DNA of 53,551 nt from the NCBI GenBank assembly GCA_025350695.1, contig JANXXI010000069.1:1-53551 (forward strand). Reading direction: 5' to 3'. Made by a program: the position numbers and the translations under genes. Positions 16,324 through 25,081 of the stretch are shown here, one piece after another (position 1 is the first letter of the stretch; each line of letters opens with the position of its first letter). The stretch is from Acidobacteriota bacterium (lineage in GTDB: Bacteria; Acidobacteriota; Terriglobia; Bryobacterales; Bryobacteraceae). The notes under the pieces were generated by a model. That model was not told the DNA's origin. It saw nothing but the letters and a program-made list of their open reading frames with translations, and made no database searches.

Positions 16324-17733
16324 TTAGACGCTCGGCAAAGTCAGCTCCAGCCTGGCGCCGCCTTTCGGTAAGTTGCTGGCTTCAATGATGCCGCCATGTT
16401 GGTGCACAATGCCCTCAGCCACCGCCAACCCAAGCCCCGTGCCCCGCGCATCAAGCCGCGTCGTGATGAAGGCTTCGAAAATTTCCGGCAACACTTCCTC
16501 GGGGATTCCGGCGCCATTGTCATCGACCCTTACAATCACCCATCGCCCCCGAGCATCCTGCGCATATTCGCCGGTGACGTCTATCCTCCCTTTTTCCTTC
16601 AGCGCATTCAGTGCGTTGCGCAATAGGTTGACGAACACTTGCGCTAACCGATCAGCATTGCCGCGCACGACCATTTCTTTTTCCACGAGATTTCGAAATT
16701 CCACGACGCGCGCTTTCTCATCGATAGCCACCAGTTGCCAGGATTCATCCACCAAATTTCGCAGGTTGACATTTTCAGCATCCGTCTTCCTGACGCGGGC
16801 GAAATCAAGCAGACTTTCACTAATGGTTTTCAGGCGCGCTACCACGCGGTTCATCCGGGCCAGACGCTCCTTCACCGTAGTATCGGTGGTCGACCGCTCA
16901 AGCATTTCGATGGAACCCTGCAACACCGAAACCGGTGTGTTCATCTCATGCGCAACACTGGCGCTAAGCAGGCCGAGACTAACCAACCGATCCTGTTGTT
17001 CCAAGCTGCGTTTGGCAGCTTCCAGAAGCCGGTTGTTTTCTTCCAAGCGCTGTTCGTGCAATCTCAGCTGCCGGACGGTCTCATTGCGCGACGTCATAAT
17101 TTGCCCAATTTCGTCATCGCTTATTTCATCTGGTGGAATGAATTCATTTTCGTGGTCCCCCTCTCGGGTCGCCTCATCGGCGGCCAGCATTACTTGTAAC
17201 GGCCGATAAACATAGAGTGGGAGTATAGCGAATTCAAGTAACAGGACGGTGAAAAGATAGAGGGCGCCAAGAACGTAGAACAACGCATATTTCGCACGCC
17301 TCACGGCATCCACGTAGAACGAATGCGGCAAGTGGAGGATTCGGTAGGACCCACCCGCGGTCTTGCGTAACAAGTAGTCAGACTTGTCCGCGTCACCCCA
17401 AGTTCTACCGGGGTTCGAATCCAACCAAGCAAGCACTTGTTTGGAAATACCAAGTGTCTCAGGGGATCCTTCTTGAAAGGAATAGATGGAGAACTGCGGC
17501 AAATTGGGAAGCCGGGAATTAGACTGAAACAACTGAGTGACCAGACTGCTTTCACGCGCTCGCGCTCCAGCTACGCGCTGTTCAAACAGTGGAATGACGG
17601 TAAAGTAGATGGCTAGCGCCAGCAGCAGAAACAGGAAATTATGCAGAACTATAAGCTTCAGCCTTACCTTCAGATTTCCGAAGGCGCGGCCAATTCGGCC
17701 TGGTTGTCGCGGCTGGGCGAAAGGAACTTCCAT
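16324..17733 (-). CDS. membrane sensor histidine kinase, orphan, first gene of exporter cluster
   Basis: The 469-residue kinase has a membrane helix at about residues 28-50, a periplasmic sensor of about 100 residues and a second helix near 150-172. A HAMP-like linker and a coiled coil lead to HisKA with LSASVAHEMNTPVSVLQ (His near residue 262). The ATPase domain has NLLRNALNAL, DDNGAGIPEE and GTGLGLAVAEG. The kinase-domain style is NtrB/ZraS-like. No response regulator lies beside it, and the gene is followed after eight bases by the methyltransferase, so it is most likely co-transcribed with the C39 export genes. The partner regulator must be encoded elsewhere. Only 56 bases separate it from the divergent hydrolase gene, so both promoters must lie there. 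Confidence 0.87.
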   Translation of the reverse strand: MEVPFAQPRQPGRIGRAFGNLKVRLKLIVLHNFLFLLLALAIYFTVIPLFEQRVAGARARESSLVTQLFQSNSRLPNLPQFSIYSFQEGSPETLGISKQVLAWLDSNPGRTWGDADKSDYLLRKTAGGSYRILHLPHSFYVDAVRRAKYALFYVLGALYLFTVLLLEFAILPLYVYRPLQVMLAADEATREGDHENEFIPPDEISDDEIGQIMTSRNETVRQLRLHEQRLEENNRLLEAAKRSLEQQDRLVSLGLLSASVAHEMNTPVSVLQGSIEMLERSTTDTTVKERLARMNRVVARLKTISESLLDFARVRKTDAENVNLRNLVDESWQLVAIDEKARVVEFRNLVEKEMVVRGNADRLAQVFVNLLRNALNALKEKGRIDVTGEYAQDARGRWVIVRVDDNGAGIPEEVLPEIFEAFITTRLDARGTGLGLAVAEGIVHQHGGIIEASNLPKGGARLELTLPSV

Positions 17734-17807
17734 GAGAGGGCTTCCCTTGATTTTCCAACATTGAAGGTTCTGGCGCCGCTTAATTTGATATGCTTCGTTT
17801 CTTAACC

Positions 17808-19811
17808 ATGAAGTTTCTCACGTTTGTCCTTCTATCTATTTACGTCTTCGCGCAGCCGCGCCCCGCCCAACCGCCCCCGATTCAGCCAAAGCCTGAAGAA
17901 TTGCAGCGGGTTAAGGAACTGTCCGATTCCATTTCAGAGCGTCTTGCTAAAGTGCGAGCCAGTAAAGAGTTGATGGCGGACGTAGCAGTCTATGAAAAAG
18001 CCGGTCGCATGCTGCTTGAGTTTCCTGACGAATTCGGCACACAGGAAGGAATCACCCGCGCCATCTCCGTTCTTGAGGAAGGCAACCAAAGAGCGGAATC
18101 CCTGGCTCAAGGTCATGCTCCTTGGACTAAAGGGAAGAAGCGGACGCACGCCTTCGTGTCCGATCTTGACGGGTCGTTGCAGCCATACGGCGTTACTATT
18201 CCTGAATCCTACGACGGTTCGAAGCCTGTTCGCTTATACGTCTGGATGCACGGGCGCGCACAAAGGCTGACGGAATCGGAGTTCCTCTATACCTTTCCGC
18301 GTCAAAACGCCTCGCGCCCCCCGGTTGCTGATTACGGGCAAATTCAATTGGACGTTTACGGCCGTTGGAATGGCGCGGGGTGGCACTTCGCCGGGGAGGC
18401 GGAAGTGTTCGAGGCTATCGCCGCCGTATCCAAGCGCTATAAGATTGACCAAAACCGGATTCTCCTTCGAGGCTTTTCAATGGGTGGTGAAGGCGCCTGG
18501 CATATCGCTTTACACCATCCGGACCGATTCGCCGCGGCGGAAATTGGGGCGGGAACGTGGTCGCGCCGTGAGGAGAACCCAGACCTGGCGCCCTATCAAC
18601 GGGCGGCCCTGAAGATTTGGGAGAACATGCATGAATGGGCCTTGAACATCTTTAATTTGCCGTTGGCCGCCCATGATGGCGATACCGATACGCAAACGGC
18701 AGTTTTGCCTGGCTACGCACCAGGAATTCCCCATCGTGGGCAACTCGAATCGTCACTCCGCGTCCGAGATCAATTGATGAAAGAAGGATTTTCGATGGAA
18801 GGCGATCCCGATTTTCTGCGCGCGAGCGGCTCCCCCGGCATTTTCCTAATCTCGCGCAATACTGGCCACGGCACAAGTCCGCTAGTACGGGGGCGCCTGG
18901 ATAATTTCCTGAAGCAGTGGGGTGATAGCGGGCGCATGACACCCAACCACGTCCGCTTTGTCACCTTCACTACCCGCTACAATCGCGGTCACTGGGTTAC
19001 CTTAGAGGAATTGACAAAGATGTACGAGCGGGCCGAAATAGATGCGGAAAGATCGATGGATGGAACCAAAATTCAAATTAAGACACGGAACTTGAGCCGG
19101 ATCGCTGTGCGGGAAACGGCTAGGACAACCTCAATCGACATCGATGGTCGGCGCCTGATGGTGAGACCATCGCAATCCATTGTTCTGGAGAAAAGTGCGG
19201 CCGCATGGCAAGTTGCCGGTCCCATTGCCGGACTCCGCAAGGTACATGGCTTACAGGGGCCAATCGACGATGCCTTCCTCGATCCCTTTATCCTTGTTCG
19301 TCCAACCGGCGAACCATGGAACAAGGCCGTCCACGAGCAGTCTCTGCGGACCCTGAGCAGATTCGAGCGACTTTACGCCCGCTTCTTTAGGGCGCATCCC
19401 CGCATGATCGACGACAAGGATTTGAAGGTGACCGACTTGGCGAAATACCATGTCGTTCTCTTCGGCGACCCGGGTAGCAATTCTTGGATCGCGAAGTTGA
19501 ATGGCAAGCTGCCACTTGAATGGACAAAAGAGAAATTGGTTTTGAACGGGCAGGCCTACCCCGCATCAAAGCATTTCCCTGCGATGATTTACCCCAATCC
19601 GATGAATCCGTCTCGTTATGTTGTAATCAACACTGGCCTTACAATTGAGGATCGGGAATACCGCGGCGATTACAATATGCCTCGCTTGGGAGACTACGCC
19701 GTGATGAAAATTAAGGATGACGCTGAGGTGGCCGATGCGGTGGTTGCCGGTCTCTTCAATGGGCTATGGCGATTCTCTCCCGCTATTTCTTCGCGCCGCT
19801 ATCCACAATAG
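17808..19811 (+). CDS. secreted alpha/beta hydrolase, prolyl-oligopeptidase-like
   Basis: A protein of 667 residues from the ATG at 17808, which begins a clear signal peptide (MKFLTFVLLSIYVFAQP); an ATG at 17790 is also in frame. The central part has the nucleophile elbow LLRGFSMGGEGAWH, an oxyanion-side WMHGRAQRLTE, and RNTGHGTSP as the likely catalytic-histidine segment. This is the alpha/beta hydrolase fold seen in S9-like secreted esterases or peptidases of Acidobacteria, Planctomycetes and Verrucomicrobia. The C-terminal half (TTRYNRGHWVTLEEL onward) is a conserved extension of that family. The substrate is not readable from the sequence. Its 3' end overlaps the convergent isomerase gene by 29 bases. 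Confidence 0.75.
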   Translation: MKFLTFVLLSIYVFAQPRPAQPPPIQPKPEELQRVKELSDSISERLAKVRASKELMADVAVYEKAGRMLLEFPDEFGTQEGITRAISVLEEGNQRAESLAQGHAPWTKGKKRTHAFVSDLDGSLQPYGVTIPESYDGSKPVRLYVWMHGRAQRLTESEFLYTFPRQNASRPPVADYGQIQLDVYGRWNGAGWHFAGEAEVFEAIAAVSKRYKIDQNRILLRGFSMGGEGAWHIALHHPDRFAAAEIGAGTWSRREENPDLAPYQRAALKIWENMHEWALNIFNLPLAAHDGDTDTQTAVLPGYAPGIPHRGQLESSLRVRDQLMKEGFSMEGDPDFLRASGSPGIFLISRNTGHGTSPLVRGRLDNFLKQWGDSGRMTPNHVRFVTFTTRYNRGHWVTLEELTKMYERAEIDAERSMDGTKIQIKTRNLSRIAVRETARTTSIDIDGRRLMVRPSQSIVLEKSAAAWQVAGPIAGLRKVHGLQGPIDDAFLDPFILVRPTGEPWNKAVHEQSLRTLSRFERLYARFFRAHPRMIDDKDLKVTDLAKYHVVLFGDPGSNSWIAKLNGKLPLEWTKEKLVLNGQAYPASKHFPAMIYPNPMNPSRYVVINTGLTIEDREYRGDYNMPRLGDYAVMKIKDDAEVADAVVAGLFNGLWRFSPAISSRRYPQ

Positions 19812-20814
19812 AGTTAGCAAAGAAGTTCTCCACTTTGGCTTCATTACGAACCATTTCGTAATAGGCCTGCCGCCGAAGTTGATCCTTACGGTCCACCAAA
19901 GTCTGACGGATGGTTTGCTGCACCTTCGGATCCTTCAAATCCCGTTGTCCCGATGGCTCTTTCGAGATCACTTTCAAAATTCGGAAACCTTCTGGAGTGT
20001 TGATGATTCCTGATACTTGGCCCGGCGACATTTGCGTCAACAGCTTTCTCAGTTCAACACTGGCCTTGTCCAAAGCGGATATGGGCGTAAATCCAAGATC
20101 CCCACCGTTGGGCGCAGAGCTTGCATCTTCGGAATAGTTCTGGGCCAACATCGAAAAATCCTCACCTTTCCGAATACGATCCGCCAGGTCTTGAATCTTT
20201 TTGCGCGCCTGCTCCTCATTCTGCGCCTTGTCGTTCTTCAGGTTCCGCACATTGCTATCCGGCGCCGGTGAAACAAGAATCGTCGCCAGATGAATCTGCG
20301 GTTCGGGAAGGTTGAACGACGCTTTGTTGGCGTTGTAAGAATCCGTGACGTCCTTGTCGCTTATACTGATTTGCGAGGAAATCTCTTTCGTGATCAGTTT
20401 CTCAATCGAAAGATCACGGCGAATGCGTGTCTTAAGATCGTCCCCGGTCATCTTTTGGGCTGTCAGCTTCTTTTGGAATTCTTCCTGTGTATAAGGCGCT
20501 TTGTATTCTGCGAACTTGGCGTCGACATCGGTGTCAACCGCCAGCAACCCGAGTTTCTCCGCCCTTTGCATCATGATCTCCTGATCAATCATGGTGCGCA
20601 GTACTTCCAGCTTTTGGATCATTAGCTGGTCTTCGCTGGGCTTGTCCGCCGGTTGCGGAAATTGAACGGAAATCTGCTTATTAAGATCGGTGTAAGTAAT
20701 CGGCCGCCCATTGATTGAGGCTGCGACATCGGGCGACGGAGTGCGCTTGATGCACCCATGGCTGAAACCTAGGGACAACAAGAGAGCATAACTGGCGCAA
20801 CGGTCAAACGTCAT
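19783..20814 (-). CDS. exported parvulin-type peptidyl-prolyl isomerase (SurA/PrsA-like)
   Basis: It is expected to assist folding of exported or outer-membrane proteins in the periplasm. The preferred start, ATG 20812-20814, gives 343 residues beginning MTFDRCASYALLLSLGFSHGC, a signal sequence with a weak lipobox-like end. The frame extends to a TTG at 20886 inside the mntH gene. A SurA-type N-terminal chaperone region (AASINGRPITYTDLNKQISV, then an EIMMQRAEKLGL helix) is followed by a single parvulin domain (QIHLATILVS, AQNYSEDASSAPNGGDLGF, PGQVSGIINTPEGFRILKV). It ends in a charged helix. The gene follows mntH in the same direction and runs into the convergent hydrolase. Confidence 0.85.
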   Translation of the reverse strand: MTFDRCASYALLLSLGFSHGCIKRTPSPDVAASINGRPITYTDLNKQISVQFPQPADKPSEDQLMIQKLEVLRTMIDQEIMMQRAEKLGLLAVDTDVDAKFAEYKAPYTQEEFQKKLTAQKMTGDDLKTRIRRDLSIEKLITKEISSQISISDKDVTDSYNANKASFNLPEPQIHLATILVSPAPDSNVRNLKNDKAQNEEQARKKIQDLADRIRKGEDFSMLAQNYSEDASSAPNGGDLGFTPISALDKASVELRKLLTQMSPGQVSGIINTPEGFRILKVISKEPSGQRDLKDPKVQQTIRQTLVDRKDQLRRQAYYEMVRNEAKVENFFANSIVDSGAKK

Positions 20815-20837
20815 AATAGACAACAATTGTACCGCCT

Positions 20838-20853
20838 TTTGGTTGAAACCAAA
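20838..20853. promoter_or_regulatory. inverted repeat ahead of the isomerase gene
   Basis: TTTGGTTGAAACCAAA has 7-bp arms (TTTGGTT/AACCAAA). A TACAAT hexamer on the minus strand (20825-20830) lies between it and the isomerase ATG. It could be an operator over a short-leader promoter, or a weak mRNA hairpin after mntH; no T-run follows it. Confidence 0.3.
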
Positions 20854-20875
20854 GCGTAAACTGCATGCTCGGTTG

Positions 20876-22756
20876 CTATTTGACAATCAGAATAGGAATA
20901 TCCAAGGCGTGGCGAACGATGTTGATTGTATGCCCCATCACTAGATCGCCAATTAGCTTGTGCCCGTGCGATCCCATGATGATAAGGTCTGGGTGGTGTG
21001 ATTTGGCAACGGCTATAATCTGCTCGGAGGGGCTATTTGAATGGCGAACAACCACTTCCGACAAAATAGATTGCGTGTCCAATTCCTTCACTATGCTCTC
21101 AATGTAAGCGCGGCCGGCTTCCACCTCCGCCGTTGATGCCATCGTTCCGTACAGTAGACTAGTTACGTCCTCTTCCACATGCATCAAGATCAATTTGGCA
21201 TGGTGCTGCAAAGCGAATGCTGTGGCGTGCGAAATGGCTTTAGCATCCTTTGCCGAATGATCCAGTGGAACCAATATGGTCCGGTAAAGACTCAGGTTCG
21301 TGTCTTCTCTTGTTGGCGCCGGCATGGAGGTGGCCGTTTGCCCACTACGGCGCAACTGCGAAGGCAGAATAGGAACGAACAAAATCCACAATAGCAACAA
21401 GCCGACGCCGAACAGGATAGGGAAAAGCAACATCTGAACGAAGATCCCAGTCGGTCCTGCTTTTTCCAGCCATTCCGACAAAGTGCTAAATACAAGCCAT
21501 CCGTTCAGCCCGATAATGACAGTCGCGCACATCCAGGCAAGAATCTTTACCCATTTGGCATTGGCCATTGCTCCCATCTTGTTTTCGTCACTGGTGAAAT
21601 GGATTAGCGGGACCACCGCAAATGGGAGTTGCAGACTTAGTATGACTTGGCTCAGTATTAATAGTTTGTACGCCGAATTTTCCCCCGTTAAGTAAATCAC
21701 TAGAACGGCAGGAATCACCGCCAAAGAACGGGTGATCAGTCTCCGCAGCCACGGGCGCATGCGGAAGTTCAGGAACCCTTCCATCACAATCTGACCAGCC
21801 ATGGTCCCCGTTAGCGTGGAGGATTGCCCCGAACAAAACAGTGCTACGGCAAATAGTATCCCGGCTAATTTCACGCCCAGCAAAGGCGAAAGCAGCAAAT
21901 GAGCTTGCTGAATCTGGGTTACTTCGATTCCGTGTTTGAAAAACACGGCCGAAGAAACGATCAGGATTGCTGCATTCACGAACAAGGATGCGTTCAGGGC
22001 TACTGCCGAATCAATCAGATTGAACTTCGCCGCCGTGCGTTTGTCTTTTAACGAACTCCCGAATTGCCTCGTTTGTACCAACGCCGAATGGAGGTACAAG
22101 TTGTGTGGCATTACCGTCGCCCCCAAGATTCCGATAGCCACGTAGAGGTTTTCTTTATTCAAATGCGGAATCAGCCCCAGCGCCACTTCGCCGAAATCGG
22201 GCTTCGCTAAGTAGACCTCAATGGCGAAGCACATGCCGATAACAGCGATCAAGATCAGTATCATCCCCTCAAAAAATCGAATATTAATGCGACTAAACCA
22301 CAGCACCAGGAGTGTATCCATGGCCGCAAGCATCACACCGGCTAGCAAGGGCAAACCGAACAGAAGTTGCAGTGCAATTGCCGCCCCAATTACTTCGGCC
22401 AAGTCGCACGCGGAAATGGCAATCTCGCAAAGGACCCAAAGACTAATGGTGATCGGCTTAGGATACGACTCGCGGCATGCCTGCGCCAGGTCGCGACCGC
22501 AAACAATCCCCAGTCGGGCGCTGAGGGTCTGCAACAGAATCGCCATCGCGTTCGACAGAACCAGAACCCAAAGCAGTTGGTAGCCGAAACGTGCGCCGCC
22601 TTCAAGGTCCGTTGCCCAATTTCCGGGATCCATGTAGCCGACGCTGACAAGATAAGCTGGACCCGCAAAGGCGAACAAGCGCCTCCAGAAACCCTGATAG
22701 GTGGTTGAAACCGAACTGTGGACTTCCGAAAGGGACCGCGTGTCAGCGGTAATCAT
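20876..22756 (-). CDS. mntH: NRAMP manganese/divalent metal transporter fused to a universal-stress domain
   Basis: The first 450 or so residues form an NRAMP proton-coupled metal importer. The metal-binding DPGN motif of helix 1 is at residues 43-46 (GYMDPGNWATD) and the MPH motif of helix 6 is in ATVMPHNLYLHSALV. About eleven helices are visible. After a linker (about 455-485), a complete UspA domain follows (LYRTILVPLDHSAKDAKAIS, then IIMGSHGHKLIGDLVMGHT), including the G-x2-G-x9-G nucleotide motif. Manganese is the usual cargo of bacterial members. The ATG has GGAG seven bases upstream. It sits 20 bases after a sensor-kinase gene and probably shares its transcript. Confidence 0.92.
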   Translation of the reverse strand: MITADTRSLSEVHSSVSTTYQGFWRRLFAFAGPAYLVSVGYMDPGNWATDLEGGARFGYQLLWVLVLSNAMAILLQTLSARLGIVCGRDLAQACRESYPKPITISLWVLCEIAISACDLAEVIGAAIALQLLFGLPLLAGVMLAAMDTLLVLWFSRINIRFFEGMILILIAVIGMCFAIEVYLAKPDFGEVALGLIPHLNKENLYVAIGILGATVMPHNLYLHSALVQTRQFGSSLKDKRTAAKFNLIDSAVALNASLFVNAAILIVSSAVFFKHGIEVTQIQQAHLLLSPLLGVKLAGILFAVALFCSGQSSTLTGTMAGQIVMEGFLNFRMRPWLRRLITRSLAVIPAVLVIYLTGENSAYKLLILSQVILSLQLPFAVVPLIHFTSDENKMGAMANAKWVKILAWMCATVIIGLNGWLVFSTLSEWLEKAGPTGIFVQMLLFPILFGVGLLLLWILFVPILPSQLRRSGQTATSMPAPTREDTNLSLYRTILVPLDHSAKDAKAISHATAFALQHHAKLILMHVEEDVTSLLYGTMASTAEVEAGRAYIESIVKELDTQSILSEVVVRHSNSPSEQIIAVAKSHHPDLIIMGSHGHKLIGDLVMGHTINIVRHALDIPILIVK

Positions 22757-22772
22757 CGTTTCACTCCGATAG

Positions 22773-22787
22773 TTAACTATAGTTTAC
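22773..22787 (-). promoter_or_regulatory. CpxR-like binding box upstream of mntH
   Basis: The minus strand reads GTAAA-CTATA-GTTAA, one mismatch from the CpxR consensus GTAAA-N5-GTAAA. It overlaps the stop codon of the sensor-kinase gene and lies 17 bases before the mntH start. The surrounding 18 bases are also nearly palindromic (AGTTAACTATAGTTTACT), so a different dimeric regulator is possible. Confidence 0.4.
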
Positions 22788-24174
22788 TACAGAGAGCGAT
22801 AGTGTTGGGAATTAGGATGGCCATTTCAAGGCCGCCTTCTGGACGATTTTGGGGCAGAATTCTTCCACCGTGAAGCCGAATGGCCCGGTCGGCGATTGTC
22901 AATCCAAGGCCGATGCCTCCCGATTGTGCTTCACGCCCTTTTTGCACTCGGAAGAACGGGTCAAAAATCTTTGAAATGGAATCCTCTGGTATGCCTGGAC
23001 CTTCATCGGAAACGTCAAGTCGAACTTGATCGTTACCAAGCGCCATACGCACACAAACCGTTGTTCCCAAACCCGTGTGTCGAATCGCATTTCGTAGGAC
23101 ATTTTCTATTGCACTCGATAGCAGCTCCGAATCGCCTTCCACCAGGCAAGGGACAACTCCTAGCAATTGCACGGATTTTTCCTGGGCATTGGCCTCAATG
23201 CGGGCGTCGTCAACAACCTGCGTCACAAGTGCCGACAGATTCACGCTTTTGCGGGATATGGGCTGCCCATTCGCTTCGATCCGGTTGATGGCGATCACGC
23301 TGCTGACCAATTGGTTCAACTTTTCAGCCTCGCGTTCAATGCGATCGAGTGAAGGCAAGATGTCAGGCGTGGCATAGCGCCGTGCAATGCCAGTTGTCAG
23401 GGCAAGTCGGGTAAGTGGAGTGCGCAATTCGTGGGATACGTCTAACAGAAGACGTCTTTGTCCTTCCATCAATGTTTCGATGCGGGCGGCCATTTCGTCG
23501 AAATCCAGGACTAAATCGTGGATCTCGGTAACCCGATGGAGCGAGCTATCGGTGCCTCCTCTCGCGCTAAGATCGCCACCTGCGAATCGGCGGGCCGCCT
23601 CTCTCAGCCGCGTCAGGGGCATGGTCAGATGATGCGCCAACCAATAGCAGACTGCGGCCGCAATGCAAAGGCCCAGACCCACCCGTATGAGAACTGCCCC
23701 AACCGGGATGGGGAGTTCGATAAAGGGTTTATCGGGAATTATGTAACCAACTTTATAAGCTCTCGCTTGCTTACCATTCACCCAAACAACGGCAAGGGTA
23801 GCGTCGGGCGTAAATTTGAATAATATTTCCCCGGATGGGGAGGCTTTCCCATCCAGTTTGTCGAGCAACCCCGCCAATGCGGGATTGATTGGATTGCCTC
23901 TAAGCTCCTTACCTTCAGCATTCAGAACTATCGTTGTGACGCCCGCCGGCAAGGAGGTATGATTGTCCACGATTTGCAAACCGATTGCCCCACGAGATTC
24001 ATAAGCGTCCACCATTGTTTCTGATGCATAGCGAATCATTGGCCCCGCGTCACGTTGCCATAACAGCGCTAGCAAGTCCTCGCCTGTCCAAATCGTGATG
24101 GCCGTGAAGGCCGTGAATAGTAGCAGCACTCCGCCAAGAAACCAGCGGAAGACGATATCCCGGAGCCTACGCAT
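22777..24174 (-). CDS. CpxA-like sensor histidine kinase
   Basis: The 465-residue membrane kinase has a helix at about residues 10-30, a periplasmic domain of about 130 residues and a second helix near 160-180. A HAMP domain follows (LTMPLTRLREAARRFAGGDL), then HisKA with LLLDVSHELRTPLTRLAL (His near residue 247). The ATPase domain has NVLRNAIRHTG, DEGPGIPED and GIGLGLTIAD. It pairs with the OmpR-type regulator 14 bases upstream. The mntH-usp gene starts 20 bases after its stop, so metal supply or envelope stress is a reasonable guess for the stimulus. The periplasmic domain itself shows no metal-ligand pattern I can name. Confidence 0.9.
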   Translation of the reverse strand: MRRLRDIVFRWFLGGVLLLFTAFTAITIWTGEDLLALLWQRDAGPMIRYASETMVDAYESRGAIGLQIVDNHTSLPAGVTTIVLNAEGKELRGNPINPALAGLLDKLDGKASPSGEILFKFTPDATLAVVWVNGKQARAYKVGYIIPDKPFIELPIPVGAVLIRVGLGLCIAAAVCYWLAHHLTMPLTRLREAARRFAGGDLSARGGTDSSLHRVTEIHDLVLDFDEMAARIETLMEGQRRLLLDVSHELRTPLTRLALTTGIARRYATPDILPSLDRIEREAEKLNQLVSSVIAINRIEANGQPISRKSVNLSALVTQVVDDARIEANAQEKSVQLLGVVPCLVEGDSELLSSAIENVLRNAIRHTGLGTTVCVRMALGNDQVRLDVSDEGPGIPEDSISKIFDPFFRVQKGREAQSGGIGLGLTIADRAIRLHGGRILPQNRPEGGLEMAILIPNTIALCSKL

Positions 24175-24188
24175 GGAATTCCAATTGG

Positions 24189-24878
24189 TTAGGATTGTGG
24201 CGCCGCATAGAGGTATCCTACTCCACGGATGCTCTTGATCCGATCAGCCCCATTTGGATAGGAGCCTAACTTCTTGCGCAAACTCGACACGTGATTATCG
24301 ATGCCCCGATCGAAAACGCTGTACGGGCGCCCAAGGACGGATTCGAAAAGCTTGTCTCGCTCAAGGATTACTCCAGGCGAAGCAAGCAGCGCCGCCAAAA
24401 GATCGAATTCAGCAGTTGTCAAATCAACTGGCTGCTGATTGCTTTCCACCTGCCTTGACCTAGGATCGAGCGTGACGCCACCCTCACTGAGAATGCCGGG
24501 TTTCAGATCCGCCGCCGGACGGGCCCGTCGCAAGATCGCATGGATGCGAGCGGAGAGTTCTCTTAGATTAAACGGTTTTGGTAAATAATCGTCCGCGCCG
24601 ATCTCAAGCCCAACAATTCGGTCGGTCTCTTCACCGCGCGCGGTAAGCATCAATACTGGGATTTGCGAATTGGCCCGAAGCCTACGTAACGCCTCAAAGC
24701 CATTGATTCCAGGTAACATCACGTCCAGTAGAATCATGTCGTAATGCTTTTTCGAGACCCGCTCCAGCCCTTCTTCCGCCGTATGCGCCGGCTCGATGAG
24801 AAATCCCTCAGGTTTGAGGTATTCCGCCAACAATTCGAGCATTTCGCGGTCATCGTCTATGGCTAAAAGCGTAGGCAC
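24189..24878 (-). CDS. OmpR/CpxR-type response regulator
   Basis: The 229-residue regulator has a receiver domain with the acidic pocket LAIDDD, phosphoacceptor in LLDVMLPGING, conserved Thr in LMLTARG and Lys in YLPKPF. A winged-helix DNA-binding domain follows (LTTAEFDLLAALLASPGVIL, then VSSLRKKLG and IRGVGYLY). Translation begins at GTG 24876-24878; there is no ATG alternative. It heads an apparent operon with the sensor kinase and probably mntH. A TTGACAGTCAA palindrome at 24916-24926 lies about 38 bases upstream and might be an autoregulatory operator. Confidence 0.92.
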   Translation of the reverse strand: MPTLLAIDDDREMLELLAEYLKPEGFLIEPAHTAEEGLERVSKKHYDMILLDVMLPGINGFEALRRLRANSQIPVLMLTARGEETDRIVGLEIGADDYLPKPFNLRELSARIHAILRRARPAADLKPGILSEGGVTLDPRSRQVESNQQPVDLTTAEFDLLAALLASPGVILERDKLFESVLGRPYSVFDRGIDNHVSSLRKKLGSYPNGADRIKSIRGVGYLYAAPQS

Positions 24879-24899
24879 TGCTTAATCAAGAAGATCGGA

Positions 24900-25061
24900 C
24901 AAACGGCGACAAATCTTGACAGTCAAAACGCCATTATTGTTGCAGAATAGAAAGCATAGAGAAGATGTTCGGGCTGGTTAACCAAACCGAGTCGATATTC
25001 CCCTCCCTCCTCAACCCATAAGGCGGTGGCAAATTCCCTTGAGCCACCGCCTTTCCCTTCT
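24900..25061 (+). ncRNA. possible small RNA with C-rich stretch and terminator
   Basis: The space between two minus-strand genes holds, on the plus strand, a TTGACA (24916-24921), a pyrimidine stretch CCCCTCCCTCCTC near 25000-25012 that contains the anti-Shine-Dalgarno core CCTCC, and an 11-bp terminator hairpin followed by a T-rich tail. No open frame fits. Such a layout (single-stranded C-rich seed, terminator, no gene) is seen in small RNAs that mask ribosome binding sites, and hfq is present in this genome. No well-spaced -10 box could be found for the TTGACA, so the transcript is hypothetical. Confidence 0.3.
25020..25061 (+). terminator. strong hairpin, terminator-like on the plus strand
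   Basis: An 11-bp perfect stem AAGGCGGTGGC/GCCACCGCCTT with a 12-base loop is followed on the plus strand by TCCCTTCTT. On the minus strand it lies 28 bases after the stop of the orphan kinase but lacks a T-run. It can therefore end a plus-strand transcript, or act as an imperfect end for the kinase mRNA. Confidence 0.6.
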
Positions 25062-25081
25062 TATAATCCAACAAGCTGCTA

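Noticed and set aside
16373-17209. 278-residue plus-strand open frame opposite the orphan kinase
   Set aside because: Ser/Arg-rich antisense shadow of the kinase ATPase domain.
22771-22790. MntR or DtxR operator ahead of mntH
   Set aside because: The palindrome does not resemble either consensus; a CpxR-like reading fits better given the adjacent two-component system.
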